Of a stretch of 64,000 nucleotides of DNA, positions 27,710 through 37,114 are shown in pieces. The stretch's first letter is position 1. The number at the start of each line of letters is the position of its first letter. The notes beneath the pieces were generated by a model. The model saw only the letters and a program-made list of their open reading frames with translations, ran no database searches and had not been told where the DNA came from. The translations under genes and the position numbers were made by a program. This stretch comes from Streptomyces marokkonensis. Lineage in GTDB: Bacteria; Actinomycetota; Actinomycetes; Streptomycetales; Streptomycetaceae. Location of the stretch: NCBI RefSeq assembly GCF_008312835.1, contig NZ_VSKS01000005.1, positions 186,001 through 250,000 on the forward strand, written 5' to 3'.

Positions 27710-29923
27710 GTGGCCACTTTCCTCTACCGACTCGGCCGGTTCGCCTTCAGGCGACGGCACTTCGTAGCCCTCTTCTGGGTGGCGCTGCTGGCGCTCGCGG
27801 GCGTCGGCGCGGCCGGCGCCCCGGCGGCCGGCAACTCCTCCTTCTCCATACCCGGCACCGAGGCCCAGAAGGCCTTCGACCTGCTCGAGGAGCGCTTCCC
27901 CGGCTCCAGCGCCGACGGGGCGACCGCACGCGTCGTCTTCAAGGCACCGGCCGGCGAGAAGATGACCGACGCCGACAACAAGGCGACCGTCCGGGACACC
28001 GTCGACACCCTCGCCGGCGGATCCGAGGTCGCCCGCGTCACCGACCCGTACCAGGGCGGCGGCGTCAGCCGGGACGGCACCATCGCCTACGCCTCGGTGA
28101 GCTACAAGGTCTCCGGCATGGAGCTGGAGGAGACCTCCCGCGAGGCCCTCGAGGCCGCCGCCGAGGACGCCCGCGACTCCGGGCTGACCGTCGAGATCGG
28201 CGGTGACGCGCTGCAGGCCGTCCCGGAGACCGGCACCGCCGAGATCATCGGCATCGGCATCGCCGCGGTCGTCCTGGTCATCACCCTCGGCTCGCTGCTC
28301 GCCGCCGGTCTGCCGCTGCTCACCGCGATCATCGGCGTCGGCATCGGCGTCGCGAGCATCACCGCGCTGGCCAGCACGCTCGACCTCGGCTCCACCACCT
28401 CCATCCTGGCCTCGATGATCGGCCTCGCGGTCGGCATCGACTACGCGCTCTTCGTCGTCTCCCGCTACCGGGCCGAACTGGCCGAGGGCCGCGGACGCGA
28501 GGAAGCGGCCGGCCGGGCCGTCGGCACGGCGGGCTCCGCGGTGGTCTTCGCCGGTCTGACCGTCGTGATCGCCCTGGTGGGTCTGTCGGTCGTCAACATC
28601 CCGATGCTGACCAAGATGGGCATCGCCGCCGCCGGCACGGTCGCCATCGCGGTCCTGATCGCCCTCACCCTGATCCCCGCCCTGCTCGGTTACGCGGGCC
28701 GCCGGGTCCGCCCCGCGGGCGAGAAGAGCAAGCTGCTCGGCGGCGGCCGCGCCGGGAAGAAGGCGCAGCGCCCCAACATGGGCACCCGCTGGGCGAGCTT
28801 CGTCGTACGCCGCCCCCTGGCCGTGCTGCTGCTCGGTGTGGTCGGCCTCGGTGCCGCCGCCGTCCCGGCCGCCTCGCTGGAACTGGGCCTGCCCGACGAC
28901 GGCTCCCAGCCGGCGTCCACCACCCAGCGCCGCGCCTACGACCTGCTCTCCGAGGGCTTCGGCCCCGGCTTCAACGGCCCGCTGGTCGTCGTGGTCGACG
29001 CCAGGAACAGCGACGACCCGGACGCCGTCTTCCAGCAGGCCGGCGACGACATCAAGGGCCTCGACAACGTCGTGAACGTCAGCCCGGCACAGCCCAACAA
29101 GGCCGGCGACACCGCGACGATCACCGTGATCCCTCAGTCCAAGCCCTCCTCGGTGACCACCGAGAACCTGGTGCACGACATCCGTGACACCGGCGCCGGC
29201 ATCAAGGCCGACACCGACGCCGACGTCCTGGTCACCGGCGCCACGGCGATGAACATCGACGTCTCGCAGAAGCTCAACGACGCGCTGGTGCCGTACCTGG
29301 TCCTGGTGGTCGGGCTGGCGTTCCTGCTGCTGATCGTGGTGTTCCGCTCCATCCTGGTCCCGCTGAAGGCGGCCCTCGGCTTCCTGCTCTCCGTGCTGGC
29401 GGCCCTCGGCGCGGTCGTCGCGGTCTACCAGTGGGGCTGGCTGTCCGGCCTGATGGGCGTCGAGGAGACCGGCCCGATCATGTCGATGATGCCGATCTTC
29501 ATGGTCGGCGTGGTCTTCGGACTGGCCATGGACTACGAGGTGTTCCTCGTGACCCGGATCCGGGAGGCCTACGTCCACGGCGAGAAGCCGGGCCAGGCCG
29601 TCGTCACCGGCTTCCGGTACAGCGCCCGGGTGGTGACCGCCGCTGCGGTGATCATGATCGCGGTCTTCTCCGGCTTCATCGGCTCCAGCGACTCGATGGT
29701 CAAGATGATCGGCTTCGGCCTCGCGGTCGCCGTCCTCTTCGACGCGTTCGTCGTCCGCATGGCGATCGTCCCGGCCGTGCTGGCCCTGCTCGGCACGAAG
29801 GCCTGGTGGCTGCCGAAGTGGCTGGACCGCGCCCTGCCCAACGTGGACGTCGAGGGCGAGGGCCTGCGCGCGCACGACGGCGACGGCGACAAGGACGAGG
29901 ACCGGGAACTCGTACGGGTCTGA
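27710..29923 (+). CDS. MMPL-family membrane transporter
   Basis: This 737-aa RND-type exporter has an N-terminal helix, a periplasm-facing domain (about 40-175), and five clustered helices including GLAVGIDYALFVVSRYRAEL (residues about 243-262, the proton-relay Asp-Tyr pair). A second extracytoplasmic domain and a second helix bundle with VVFGLAMDYEVFLVTRIREA follow. The charged tail ends in DGDKDEDRELVRV. The family exports lipids, siderophores or toxic compounds; substrate is unknown. GTG 27710 follows CCGGGAG by 9 bases. It is probably controlled by the upstream TetR. Confidence 0.88.
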   Translation: MATFLYRLGRFAFRRRHFVALFWVALLALAGVGAAGAPAAGNSSFSIPGTEAQKAFDLLEERFPGSSADGATARVVFKAPAGEKMTDADNKATVRDTVDTLAGGSEVARVTDPYQGGGVSRDGTIAYASVSYKVSGMELEETSREALEAAAEDARDSGLTVEIGGDALQAVPETGTAEIIGIGIAAVVLVITLGSLLAAGLPLLTAIIGVGIGVASITALASTLDLGSTTSILASMIGLAVGIDYALFVVSRYRAELAEGRGREEAAGRAVGTAGSAVVFAGLTVVIALVGLSVVNIPMLTKMGIAAAGTVAIAVLIALTLIPALLGYAGRRVRPAGEKSKLLGGGRAGKKAQRPNMGTRWASFVVRRPLAVLLLGVVGLGAAAVPAASLELGLPDDGSQPASTTQRRAYDLLSEGFGPGFNGPLVVVVDARNSDDPDAVFQQAGDDIKGLDNVVNVSPAQPNKAGDTATITVIPQSKPSSVTTENLVHDIRDTGAGIKADTDADVLVTGATAMNIDVSQKLNDALVPYLVLVVGLAFLLLIVVFRSILVPLKAALGFLLSVLAALGAVVAVYQWGWLSGLMGVEETGPIMSMMPIFMVGVVFGLAMDYEVFLVTRIREAYVHGEKPGQAVVTGFRYSARVVTAAAVIMIAVFSGFIGSSDSMVKMIGFGLAVAVLFDAFVVRMAIVPAVLALLGTKAWWLPKWLDRALPNVDVEGEGLRAHDGDGDKDEDRELVRV

Positions 29924-29945
29924 CGGCCCGAACGAGCACAGAACC

Positions 29946-29987
29946 AGCCGGTGAGGGCTCCGTGGGGACGGGGCGCCCTCACCGGCT
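29946..29987 (+). terminator. Hairpin terminator
   Basis: Arms AGCCGGTGAGGGC (29946-29958) and its perfect complement (29975-29987) lie 23 bases after the MMPL stop, with a 16-base loop. Confidence 0.75.
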
Positions 29988-30053
29988 TCCCTCGTTCGGT
30001 CAGCCGCGGAATGTGGTCGCGTGACCTCTGCACCGACCGCTAGCGTGCCCCGC

Positions 30054-30566
30054 ATGACGACAGCCGCCACCGACGCAGAGGGCTCCGGAGTCCACCCCCG
30101 ATTCGCCGAGGCGCTGAGGGACCTCGGGCTCGGGGACCTCGTCCCCCGGGTCCGCCGCTTCCCGGACGCCACCCGCACCGCCGCCGAGGCGGCCGCGGCG
30201 ATCGGCTGCGACCTCAGCCAGATCTGCAAGTCGCTGATCTTCGCGGCGGACCGGGTGCCGGTGCTGGTGCTCATGGACGGGGCGTCCCGCGTCGACGTCG
30301 AGCGGGTGCGGGAGGAACTCGGCGCGGGCAAGGTCACCCGGGCCGCGGCCGACGTCGTGCGCGAGACCACCGGGTACGCCATCGGCGGCGTACCCCCCTT
30401 CGGCCACCGGACGAGGACCCGCGTCCTCGCCGACCGGTCGCTGCTCCACCACGACCTCGTGTGGGCGGCGGCCGGCACCCCCCACGCCGTCTTCCCGATG
30501 GCACCCGAGGCCCTGATCGCCCACGCCGGCGGAACCCTGGTGGACGTGCGCGAGCGCACTTCGTGA
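30054..30566 (+). CDS. YbaK/EbsC-type aminoacyl-tRNA deacylase
   Basis: This 170-aa protein of the YbaK/ProX fold hydrolyses mischarged aminoacyl-tRNAs in trans. Visible motifs are CDLSQICKSLIFAADRVPVL with the conserved Lys, and GYAIGGVPPFGH, the family's Gly-rich loop. ATG 30054 is taken; 11 codons of open frame lie upstream. Its stop overlaps the GTG start of the EamA gene (GTGA), so the two were one operon. Confidence 0.86.
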   Translation: MTTAATDAEGSGVHPRFAEALRDLGLGDLVPRVRRFPDATRTAAEAAAAIGCDLSQICKSLIFAADRVPVLVLMDGASRVDVERVREELGAGKVTRAAADVVRETTGYAIGGVPPFGHRTRTRVLADRSLLHHDLVWAAAGTPHAVFPMAPEALIAHAGGTLVDVRERTS

Positions 30567-31339
30567 CCCCGCTGGTCACCGCGGCCGTCCTGCTCGCCGC
30601 GGTCACCCACGCCGGCTGGAACGCCATCGCGCACAGGATCACCGACAAGCTCGTCGGGTTCGCGCTGATCTCCGGCGGCGGGCTGCTGATCGGCCTGGCG
30701 GCGGTGCCGTTCGTGCCGCTCCCGGCGGCCGGGGCCTGGCCCTACCTGTTCTGCTCGGCGGCGATCCACATCGCGTACTACGCGCTGCTGATGACGTCCT
30801 TCCGGCTGGGCGACTTCGGCCAGGCGTACCCCCTCGCCCGGGGCAGCGCGCCCCTGGTCGTCACGGTGCTGGCCGCCGTGTTCGCGCACGAGGTGCCCGA
30901 CGGCTGGGCCGCCGCCGGGATCGCGCTGTCCTGCGCGGGCCTGACCGGCGTCGCCCTGTGGGGCCTGCGCGGGCACCGGCCCGACTGGGCGGCGATCGGG
31001 GCGGCGCTGGCGACCGGTTCGACGATCGCCGTGTACACGGTCGTCGACGGGCTCGGAGTGCGCGCCTCCGGTTCGTCGTTCGGCTACATCGCCTGGCTGA
31101 TGGCGGTGCAGGGCACGGTGATCCCGGCGTACGCCCTCTGGCGCTGGCGGCGGGAGACGGCCGCCCGGCTGCGGCCGTACGCCGGACTCGGACTGCTCGG
31201 GGCCGCGATGTCCGTGGCCGCGTACGCCCTCGTCCTGTGGGCCCAGACCCGCGCGGCACTCGCCCCGATCGCGGCCCTGCGGGAGTCCTCAGTCAAGTTT
31301 TGCTCGCGCAGTAATAACTTCGCTGTTCAAGGGGTTTGA
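30563..31339 (+). pseudogene. EamA/DMT transporter gene, 5' part, cut by element 1
   Basis: The frame encodes about 242 residues of a drug/metabolite transporter with about eight hydrophobic segments. It reaches IAALRESS and then runs into element DNA, which adds the foreign tail VKFCSRSNNFAVQGV. The missing last roughly 40 codons (IIVGAAIGALFFKERFGAPR onward) are found in frame at 47621-47738. The original protein was about 282 residues. The truncated product lacks the last helices and is probably inactive. GTG start inside the upstream stop. Confidence 0.92.
31283..31296. other. Left attachment junction of element 1
   Basis: Host GAGTCC, then TC, then element sequence AGTCAAG. The right junction reads element TATGACA, TC, host CATCATC. 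Joining the host parts gives GAGTCC-TC-CATCATC, the predicted attB, within codons for ESSII. Confidence 0.75.
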
Positions 31340-31754
31340 GGGGAGCTATCGCGAACCTGGGTTTGCGGGGGGCTCGACTCCTTGGAACTCCGCATCAAGA
31401 GGGGGAGTTGGAGGGAGGGCTGGTGTCCATGCTGCGATTCCACACATGGCGCCTATCCCGGTGAAGGGCCAGCCGTCGCGTGAGCAGTACGGCAGACGTT
31501 TTGTCGTCAAAACCCCGAACGCCCGACTAACACGGCGTGAGCATACATGGGGACTCATCACCTGTAGAGGGGGAACGCCGCCATGACCTCGGCCCGAAAA
31601 TGGGTTGTGGTTACAGGTCGAGTACTGAGCACTGAAGATTGGCAACGCCGGCTCGGCGGCCCAGCGGAGCATGGACTTTCACGGGTCCGAAACGTACGAA
31701 CAAGGGGCACAGCGTAAACCAGCATCTTGGCGGTACAGATGTAGGCTGTCCCGC
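31340..31754. other. Left arm of element 1, no convincing gene
   Basis: These 415 bases between the attachment junction and the PLD gene show no reading frame with protein-like composition and no clear hairpin. They are less G+C-rich than the host DNA and may hold the attP arm and the end of the defence operon. Confidence 0.5.
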
Positions 31755-33233
31755 TCAACCACCCTGTTCTGAAATTTTCTTGATGCGATTCAGATAATCT
31801 GAATAAAGACGGTCAATTTCAGTCTTGATTGTAATCATGGTTCCACGCTCGTCTCGAAACGGCCTGTTTGGATCTCCGCGAAAGGAAAGCCAATTGAAGC
31901 TCGTAATAACGGCAAAGGAGTCATCCGATATCAGGACCTTCGCGTGAGTGTCACCCAAACGAGCAAAAGTGAAGTTGGCGAACTCCGCAGCGAGTCTTTC
32001 TAGCTGGTTTTCCGCTAGTCGATCGCGCTCCCGTAGGCCGCTGTCATCCCCGATGCCATAACCGATGACGACTTCGACACCTGCGATTAGCAGCTTACGG
32101 ATATTGTCAATGAACTGCCCATCTACGATAGCCGCCCGAATCCAGGGTGAGATGACAAGCAACCGATTGCTAGACGAGAGCAAAGCTCTCGTCAGCATCG
32201 GTGCATGCTCGTGAACTTCCAAGACGCGTACCGGGATACGATCCAGGGCCGTCTCAGCTTCGTCCAGGCGCTTTGCCGCTACCGCTGCGTGGTCTACAAG
32301 TTCTTCCCTCTGCTGATCTGCCGAAACTGCCACCTTTTCCTCGATGGCCGAAAGTTGAGCTCGGTAGCGCTCTGTCGTGCGCCTAATGGCAGCTACTTCA
32401 GATGAGTCAGTACGCTGCTTCAGTAGTTCCTCACTCAGCAACGAATCTGGAGATTCGCCATCATTGATCTGGCCGAGAATGCCAACTTTCCGCTGCCCTT
32501 CGGCCTTGGCAAACGCAAGGTCGTGCTCTTCGCTGACCCTTCCATCGATTGCGAAGCTAACATACACTTCTTCAGGACGATCTACCGATTGGAAAATCAA
32601 GGAAATTGCGCGGACAAAGAACTTTTCCCTTTTTCCATCAAGGGACATGACGGTCAATAGTTCATGTTCTGCAGTTTCCGTTACGCTTCGCAGCGCTGAA
32701 CTGATGTTGTCCGTGTCATCTGGACCCACTGATGGCGGGTCAACAGGAAATGCCGGGATTTCAAGAATGTCAAACTGGCGAAGATCTCTCGGTCGCCAAC
32801 GCATAGCCTTATCCACGACGGTGTACGTACGAGTCAAGCCGTCGAAAGCCAGACGAAGGGTCCGTTCCTCGGGTGTAATCTCCGCAAGGTCAGCCAGAAC
32901 CTTCTGTCCGTGCTCAGTGATCACGTAATGGATTTCTGTTGCACTTCTCGCTACGGCGGCCAGGCACCCCGAATTAACGAGTTTCCCCATGATTGAATTG
33001 ACTACTTGCTCAGGCATTCCGAGAAAATTGGCCACATCGGTGCTGTTTCTAAGTTCTGCCTGAATGCACTTGAGGATAAATTCATCGAGGACACTGACAG
33101 ATTTCTTCTGCAAGAGGCGACAGCGTATTGGCACTTCCCAAAAAGGAAGCCCTACCTCACGATACGTCGCAAGTCTGTAACCGGATCGTTTCGACAAGCG
33201 GCGAACGATGTCTTCAGTCGAGGGCTCAGTCAT
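31755..33233 (-). CDS. mkoB: PLD-superfamily protein, second gene of a Mokosh type I-like defence operon
   Basis: This 492-aa protein has a winged-helix-like N-terminal part (about residues 45-115: STDVANFLGMPEQVVNSIMG), a middle domain, and a short coiled coil (about 285-330). The C-terminal phospholipase-D nuclease-like domain has one clear HKD motif, H430-A-K432 with D437, followed by TSFN (444-447) and DERG. The first half of the domain (LLVISPWIRAAI, 358-369) lacks a matching HxK, so a dimer or one-site enzyme is likely. ATG 33233 overlaps the helicase gene stop (ATGA). Known: Mokosh type I pairs a kinase-helicase with a PLD protein. Codon use is A/T-richer than in the host genes. Confidence 0.82.
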   Translation of the reverse strand: MTEPSTEDIVRRLSKRSGYRLATYREVGLPFWEVPIRCRLLQKKSVSVLDEFILKCIQAELRNSTDVANFLGMPEQVVNSIMGKLVNSGCLAAVARSATEIHYVITEHGQKVLADLAEITPEERTLRLAFDGLTRTYTVVDKAMRWRPRDLRQFDILEIPAFPVDPPSVGPDDTDNISSALRSVTETAEHELLTVMSLDGKREKFFVRAISLIFQSVDRPEEVYVSFAIDGRVSEEHDLAFAKAEGQRKVGILGQINDGESPDSLLSEELLKQRTDSSEVAAIRRTTERYRAQLSAIEEKVAVSADQQREELVDHAAVAAKRLDEAETALDRIPVRVLEVHEHAPMLTRALLSSSNRLLVISPWIRAAIVDGQFIDNIRKLLIAGVEVVIGYGIGDDSGLRERDRLAENQLERLAAEFANFTFARLGDTHAKVLISDDSFAVITSFNWLSFRGDPNRPFRDERGTMITIKTEIDRLYSDYLNRIKKISEQGG

Positions 33234-36200
33234 GAAGTCTCCACCACTTCAACCTCGCAGTCGGCAGATCGACGCATGTAGCTAAGCACCTTTCGTAGCG
33301 GGTTATTGCTATCCGACGCGACATCGATAAACTCTGCGTCACCTACTACGACTAGGCAATCCCGTGCGCGCGAGACGGCAACATTCACCCGTTGCTCGCT
33401 GCGCAGAAACCCCAATTCATGCTTTTCGTTTGACCTCGTGACACTGAAGATGGCTACATCCGCTTCTTGGCCCTGGTATGAATCAACCGTAGCAACCCGC
33501 ACATTCAACAAGTCTCGAGAGAATTCTCCTGGAGCCAGAGTTTCGACAATCTCACGCCTCTGAGCCTCGTACCCAGTCAGTACCGCAACGCTTAGCGGTT
33601 CTGAAGACTGCTGTTGAGCGACCCACTGGAGCCTATCGAGCAACTGCACGATAGATCGTGCCTCGCCCTTGTTTTTGATGCTCTTGCCGGCACGGCTCTC
33701 CCGCCGGTCCCTTCGGCGGCTTGTGTCGAGCCAAACGGCTGTAGTTCCCAATGCGCGCTCTATAATGGGTGACATGTTTCGCGGTTCGGAGGTGAGCGTG
33801 TCCCGATAAAAACAGTGGCTTACAAGCTGCCCGATAGATGGGTGCATACGGTGTTGATGTGTCAGCGAGAAGCGGCACGGTTCGGGAAGTCGCTCTGACA
33901 ACGTCGAGAAAAGTGTTTCACTCAACTCTTCGCGAGTGAGCTTATATCTATCGAGGAGAGCGGGCTCCTCCAAAGCCTTTTCTACAAATGGGGGAAGCTG
34001 TCGGTCATCGCCGACCAGGACCCATTTACGGCTGTTTGCCAATGGTACCAAGGCCTCTGTAGCTGTCGCCTTGGAAGCCTCATCGATGATACACAAATCG
34101 AATGCAGACGTATCTGCTCCAGGCACGCCAGTAAGCCCCACACATGTAGCGGCTACCACCTGTGCTCGAGCGATCAGTACAGCCGTGAAGTCGTTACCGC
34201 GGCCGAACCGTTCTTCCCATTCGGCAGCAATACGCTGCAGGCTAGCCAAGCGAGGATCATCGATCGCTGAGCGCGCCAAGGCTGTACTGATTAGATCATC
34301 AGTCGCATGATTGGGCTCAGCACCAAGGTCTTCGATCAGCTGATTACGCATGCTGTCGCGCTGGCTTCGCTGCAACTCAAGTTGTTCCTGTGCATCAGCA
34401 AGGAATGACTCCATCTCGACAAGACGTTGCCCCAAGGGCCCTCCGGTTTCGAGCTTGGAGGCGAGGTCAAGCCCGATTTCGATAAAACGCTCAGCCGCAG
34501 TAGAAAGATCGGTCCCTACTCCCTCTTTTGCGGCGGACTCAATCTTTGCGGCGATGTCAAGTAGTGGGCCGGCCATTGCATTGACCTGATCAATTTCAGA
34601 AACGAGGTCTCTGCGTTCTTCTTGCTTGCCTCGCAACTCTACTTCGAGTTCCTTCACGCGACTCTGACGCCGTTGCAATTCTGTGGCGACACTTTTAATC
34701 TCAGCGGAATCTAGGTCGATCCCAAGCCTAGAGGCGTACTCCTTAACGAAGGCTCGGCTTTGCTCCACTACAGATTGGCGCCAATGATCCATCTGTGATG
34801 GAACTGAGAGCGGTTCCACATCTCTAGCCAGTCTATCTGCGCGGCCCAGGCGCAGCAGAGTGACGGAGGGGTCAAGCTCAGCGATGCGCATCAAAGCATT
34901 GTCGAGAGCGATGTGAGTCTGCGAGGTCAGCACGATCCTTGAATCAGGGTCCCGCCGCAGGTGCTGAGCCACCATTTCCGCGATAAAGGTAGTCTTTCCG
35001 GTACCTGGCGGACCTTGGACTAGGAGAAAGTCTCGTGCGCCGAGTGACGCGGCTACTGCGGACTTCTTTGCCTCGTCGAGATTGTGCTGAATATACGTTT
35101 CTACGTTACCTGATTGCGGAACCACACTCTTACGAGGATCGAGCAAAATATCGCGGAGATCTCCGCGAATGGATCGCCGGTTAATGATACGCTCGAGCGC
35201 GTCTCTTTCCCTCTTCAATTTTGACTTCGACGCCTCAGAGTCAAATTCAAGGTACCCTTGACGAGGGAGCGAATCGATATTTCTGCGCACGTTCGTAACG
35301 TAGAGGATTACGTTATTGTTCTCGATTCCTTCCACTTCGCCAAAGAGTACTCGCCTGTTCCTGTCTTTGATTAGGCGTGCTTCGCCGATTTCGATGCCTG
35401 TCGCGTCTTCGACGCTGAATCGGATCCTGTTGCCATCCCTACGGTACCGATCGTACTTAACTCGGATCCCTCTATCGTTTTCCAGCGCGAACTTGGCGTT
35501 CAATGCCGAGCGCCATTGTGAGAATGCCTCCGCGTCCGCTGAAATAACCTCTCGTTGAGCGCGCTCCCCGTCTTTCTCAGTTACCAGCTCCAACAGTTCA
35601 GTCAGATCTCCCGCTGCTCCATGTGGGTCCGTTGGCGAGCTCATACGCAGTTTGAGAGATGGCCGGTACCAAGTGGATCGAGCTAGTTCAAGTACTTGTG
35701 CCGGAGCGCGTTGTACACGGACCACCCGCATAAGGCCGGAGCGAGTCCTATGCTCCTGAAGGCGGAGCATGAACTTTTGTCCACACAGTTGAAGATCCGG
35801 CTTCGCGCCTACGCGCCCATCAAAGGCTAGTGCGCCTACCTCTCTGATATCGTCCAATATTTGGACCCTGGAGATAGATATACCGTATTGCTTCGAAAAC
35901 GTTTGGAGTACCTGATCGGGAAAGTCCAGGAAAAGCTCAACTTCTGGAGCGCGTCGAATTTCCCTGCGCTCCTGGATAATCTGAAGTTGAGCCTTCAGTA
36001 CGCCAGCACTTGCCGGCCGGTCGTCCGGAATGTCGGAGAGACAGGGGCGGAGTGCATCGGCGATATCTGGTGGAAGATCTAGATTCGCAAATTCATTGCG
36101 CACCTGATCCGAATCAACAGGGACTTTTCCCGTCAGGCAGACAACGGTCAGCACGGCGAAAGAGTATACATCGTATGATGCTGCCGGTGTCCGAGTTCCT

Positions 36201-36745
36201 CTTTCATCCGGTGCATACGGAACAGTTCCAAGCGGTGCCATGGTCAACCCAAGGCTCACCGTCTCGGCTAGTCGCGTAGTTCCGAAATCGGCAATCTTGT
36301 ATCCGCCTGTCGCGGAAGTCAGTACATTCTCCGGCTTAACGTCTCTATGTACAAAGCCTTCTGCATGTATTACTGCAAGCCCCGAAAGGACTTCTTTGGC
36401 TATTGGCCAAAAGTCGTCCCATCCCTCTAATTGGAGACCGTCAAGCGCTGCGAAGAGGTCCTGATCTAGCCACTCAAAGACAAGATAAGGGGATCCGTCG
36501 TCACAGCGGCCCCAGTCGATAAGTCTAGCGAGATTTGCGTGATCTCCCAGTGCCTGGTAGGCGCTTAGCTCGTTAGTCCAGGCCGCCTGCAAAACACGGT
36601 TATCCAATGCCTTCGAAGGATTGAACACTTTGACTGCTACAGCGGCATTATCGTTTTCAAGGTCGACAGCCTTGAAGAGCTTAGCGTGGCCGCCTTCGCT
36701 AATTGGAGCGTTCGGCAGGGCAAATCGACCGTCAACGATCGGCAA
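33230..36745 (-). CDS. mkoA: Ser/Thr kinase-SF1 (COG1112-type) helicase fusion, Mokosh type I-like
   Basis: This 1171-aa fusion has a kinase domain at residues about 1-260: VAVK with Lys39, H133-RDVKPEN, D153-FG and an APD in place of APE. A linker region (270-545) follows. The UPF1/DNA2-type helicase has Walker A GPPGTGKTT (578-586), a long coiled-coil stalk (about 655-800), Walker B IIDEAS (886-891), GDDRQLPP, HQHRMHP (963-969), SYQGQE (1089-1094) and VAVSRAR. All catalytic residues are present. Start is TTG 36745, with GGAGG 8 bases upstream. Known: Mokosh type I (MkoA with STK plus helicase, MkoB with PLD) protects bacteria against phages. Base composition is clearly less G+C-rich than that of its neighbours, a sign of separate transfer. 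Confidence 0.88.
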   Translation of the reverse strand: MPIVDGRFALPNAPISEGGHAKLFKAVDLENDNAAVAVKVFNPSKALDNRVLQAAWTNELSAYQALGDHANLARLIDWGRCDDGSPYLVFEWLDQDLFAALDGLQLEGWDDFWPIAKEVLSGLAVIHAEGFVHRDVKPENVLTSATGGYKIADFGTTRLAETVSLGLTMAPLGTVPYAPDERGTRTPAASYDVYSFAVLTVVCLTGKVPVDSDQVRNEFANLDLPPDIADALRPCLSDIPDDRPASAGVLKAQLQIIQERREIRRAPEVELFLDFPDQVLQTFSKQYGISISRVQILDDIREVGALAFDGRVGAKPDLQLCGQKFMLRLQEHRTRSGLMRVVRVQRAPAQVLELARSTWYRPSLKLRMSSPTDPHGAAGDLTELLELVTEKDGERAQREVISADAEAFSQWRSALNAKFALENDRGIRVKYDRYRRDGNRIRFSVEDATGIEIGEARLIKDRNRRVLFGEVEGIENNNVILYVTNVRRNIDSLPRQGYLEFDSEASKSKLKRERDALERIINRRSIRGDLRDILLDPRKSVVPQSGNVETYIQHNLDEAKKSAVAASLGARDFLLVQGPPGTGKTTFIAEMVAQHLRRDPDSRIVLTSQTHIALDNALMRIAELDPSVTLLRLGRADRLARDVEPLSVPSQMDHWRQSVVEQSRAFVKEYASRLGIDLDSAEIKSVATELQRRQSRVKELEVELRGKQEERRDLVSEIDQVNAMAGPLLDIAAKIESAAKEGVGTDLSTAAERFIEIGLDLASKLETGGPLGQRLVEMESFLADAQEQLELQRSQRDSMRNQLIEDLGAEPNHATDDLISTALARSAIDDPRLASLQRIAAEWEERFGRGNDFTAVLIARAQVVAATCVGLTGVPGADTSAFDLCIIDEASKATATEALVPLANSRKWVLVGDDRQLPPFVEKALEEPALLDRYKLTREELSETLFSTLSERLPEPCRFSLTHQHRMHPSIGQLVSHCFYRDTLTSEPRNMSPIIERALGTTAVWLDTSRRRDRRESRAGKSIKNKGEARSIVQLLDRLQWVAQQQSSEPLSVAVLTGYEAQRREIVETLAPGEFSRDLLNVRVATVDSYQGQEADVAIFSVTRSNEKHELGFLRSEQRVNVAVSRARDCLVVVGDAEFIDVASDSNNPLRKVLSYMRRSADCEVEVVETS

Positions 36746-37114
36746 CGTCGGTACCTCCAGTTACTTCACGCGCTGACCGCCGCCCAGGTCTGCGGCGCGC
36801 TGTGTCGACGACGTGACAGCAGAACCCACACCAGTTGTACAACAGCATGACTCACCCCAGGGAGTGTTCTGCACATTCAGCTCACTCTCGTTGCCCGCCA
36901 GGCGGTCACATCGCCCGGCAGATCCTGTAGCAGCGCCGAGAGCATGGCTCAGGTGTGCCATCTCCAAGGTCTCGCGGACCCAAACGGGAAGACTGGCTCT
37001 CGTCCTCCCCTCTGAAACCTCGGTACGGTCGTCGTCGTGTCCGGTGCACGTCGGGTTGGTCACCCGTAGGCGTGCGCTGGTTGATCGCGGGCGACTAGGG
37101 GAGCTGGTACGGGC
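36746..37114. promoter_or_regulatory. Divergent region between mkoA and the phosphotransferase gene
   Basis: These 369 bases hold the mkoA ribosome binding site (GGAGG at 36754-36758, reverse strand). They also contain a 10-base palindrome GTTGTACAAC at 36834-36843 that could bind a regulator. No gene is seen. Confidence 0.4.

Noticed and set aside
27590-30976. 1128-codon reverse-strand open frame
   Set aside because: Low-complexity His/Asp/Gly-rich translation antisense to the MMPL, YbaK and EamA genes; no domain is recognisable.
31346-31672. Reverse-strand 108-codon frame at the left end of element 1
   Set aside because: No ribosome binding site, Pro/Cys-rich and unpatterned; treated as non-coding.
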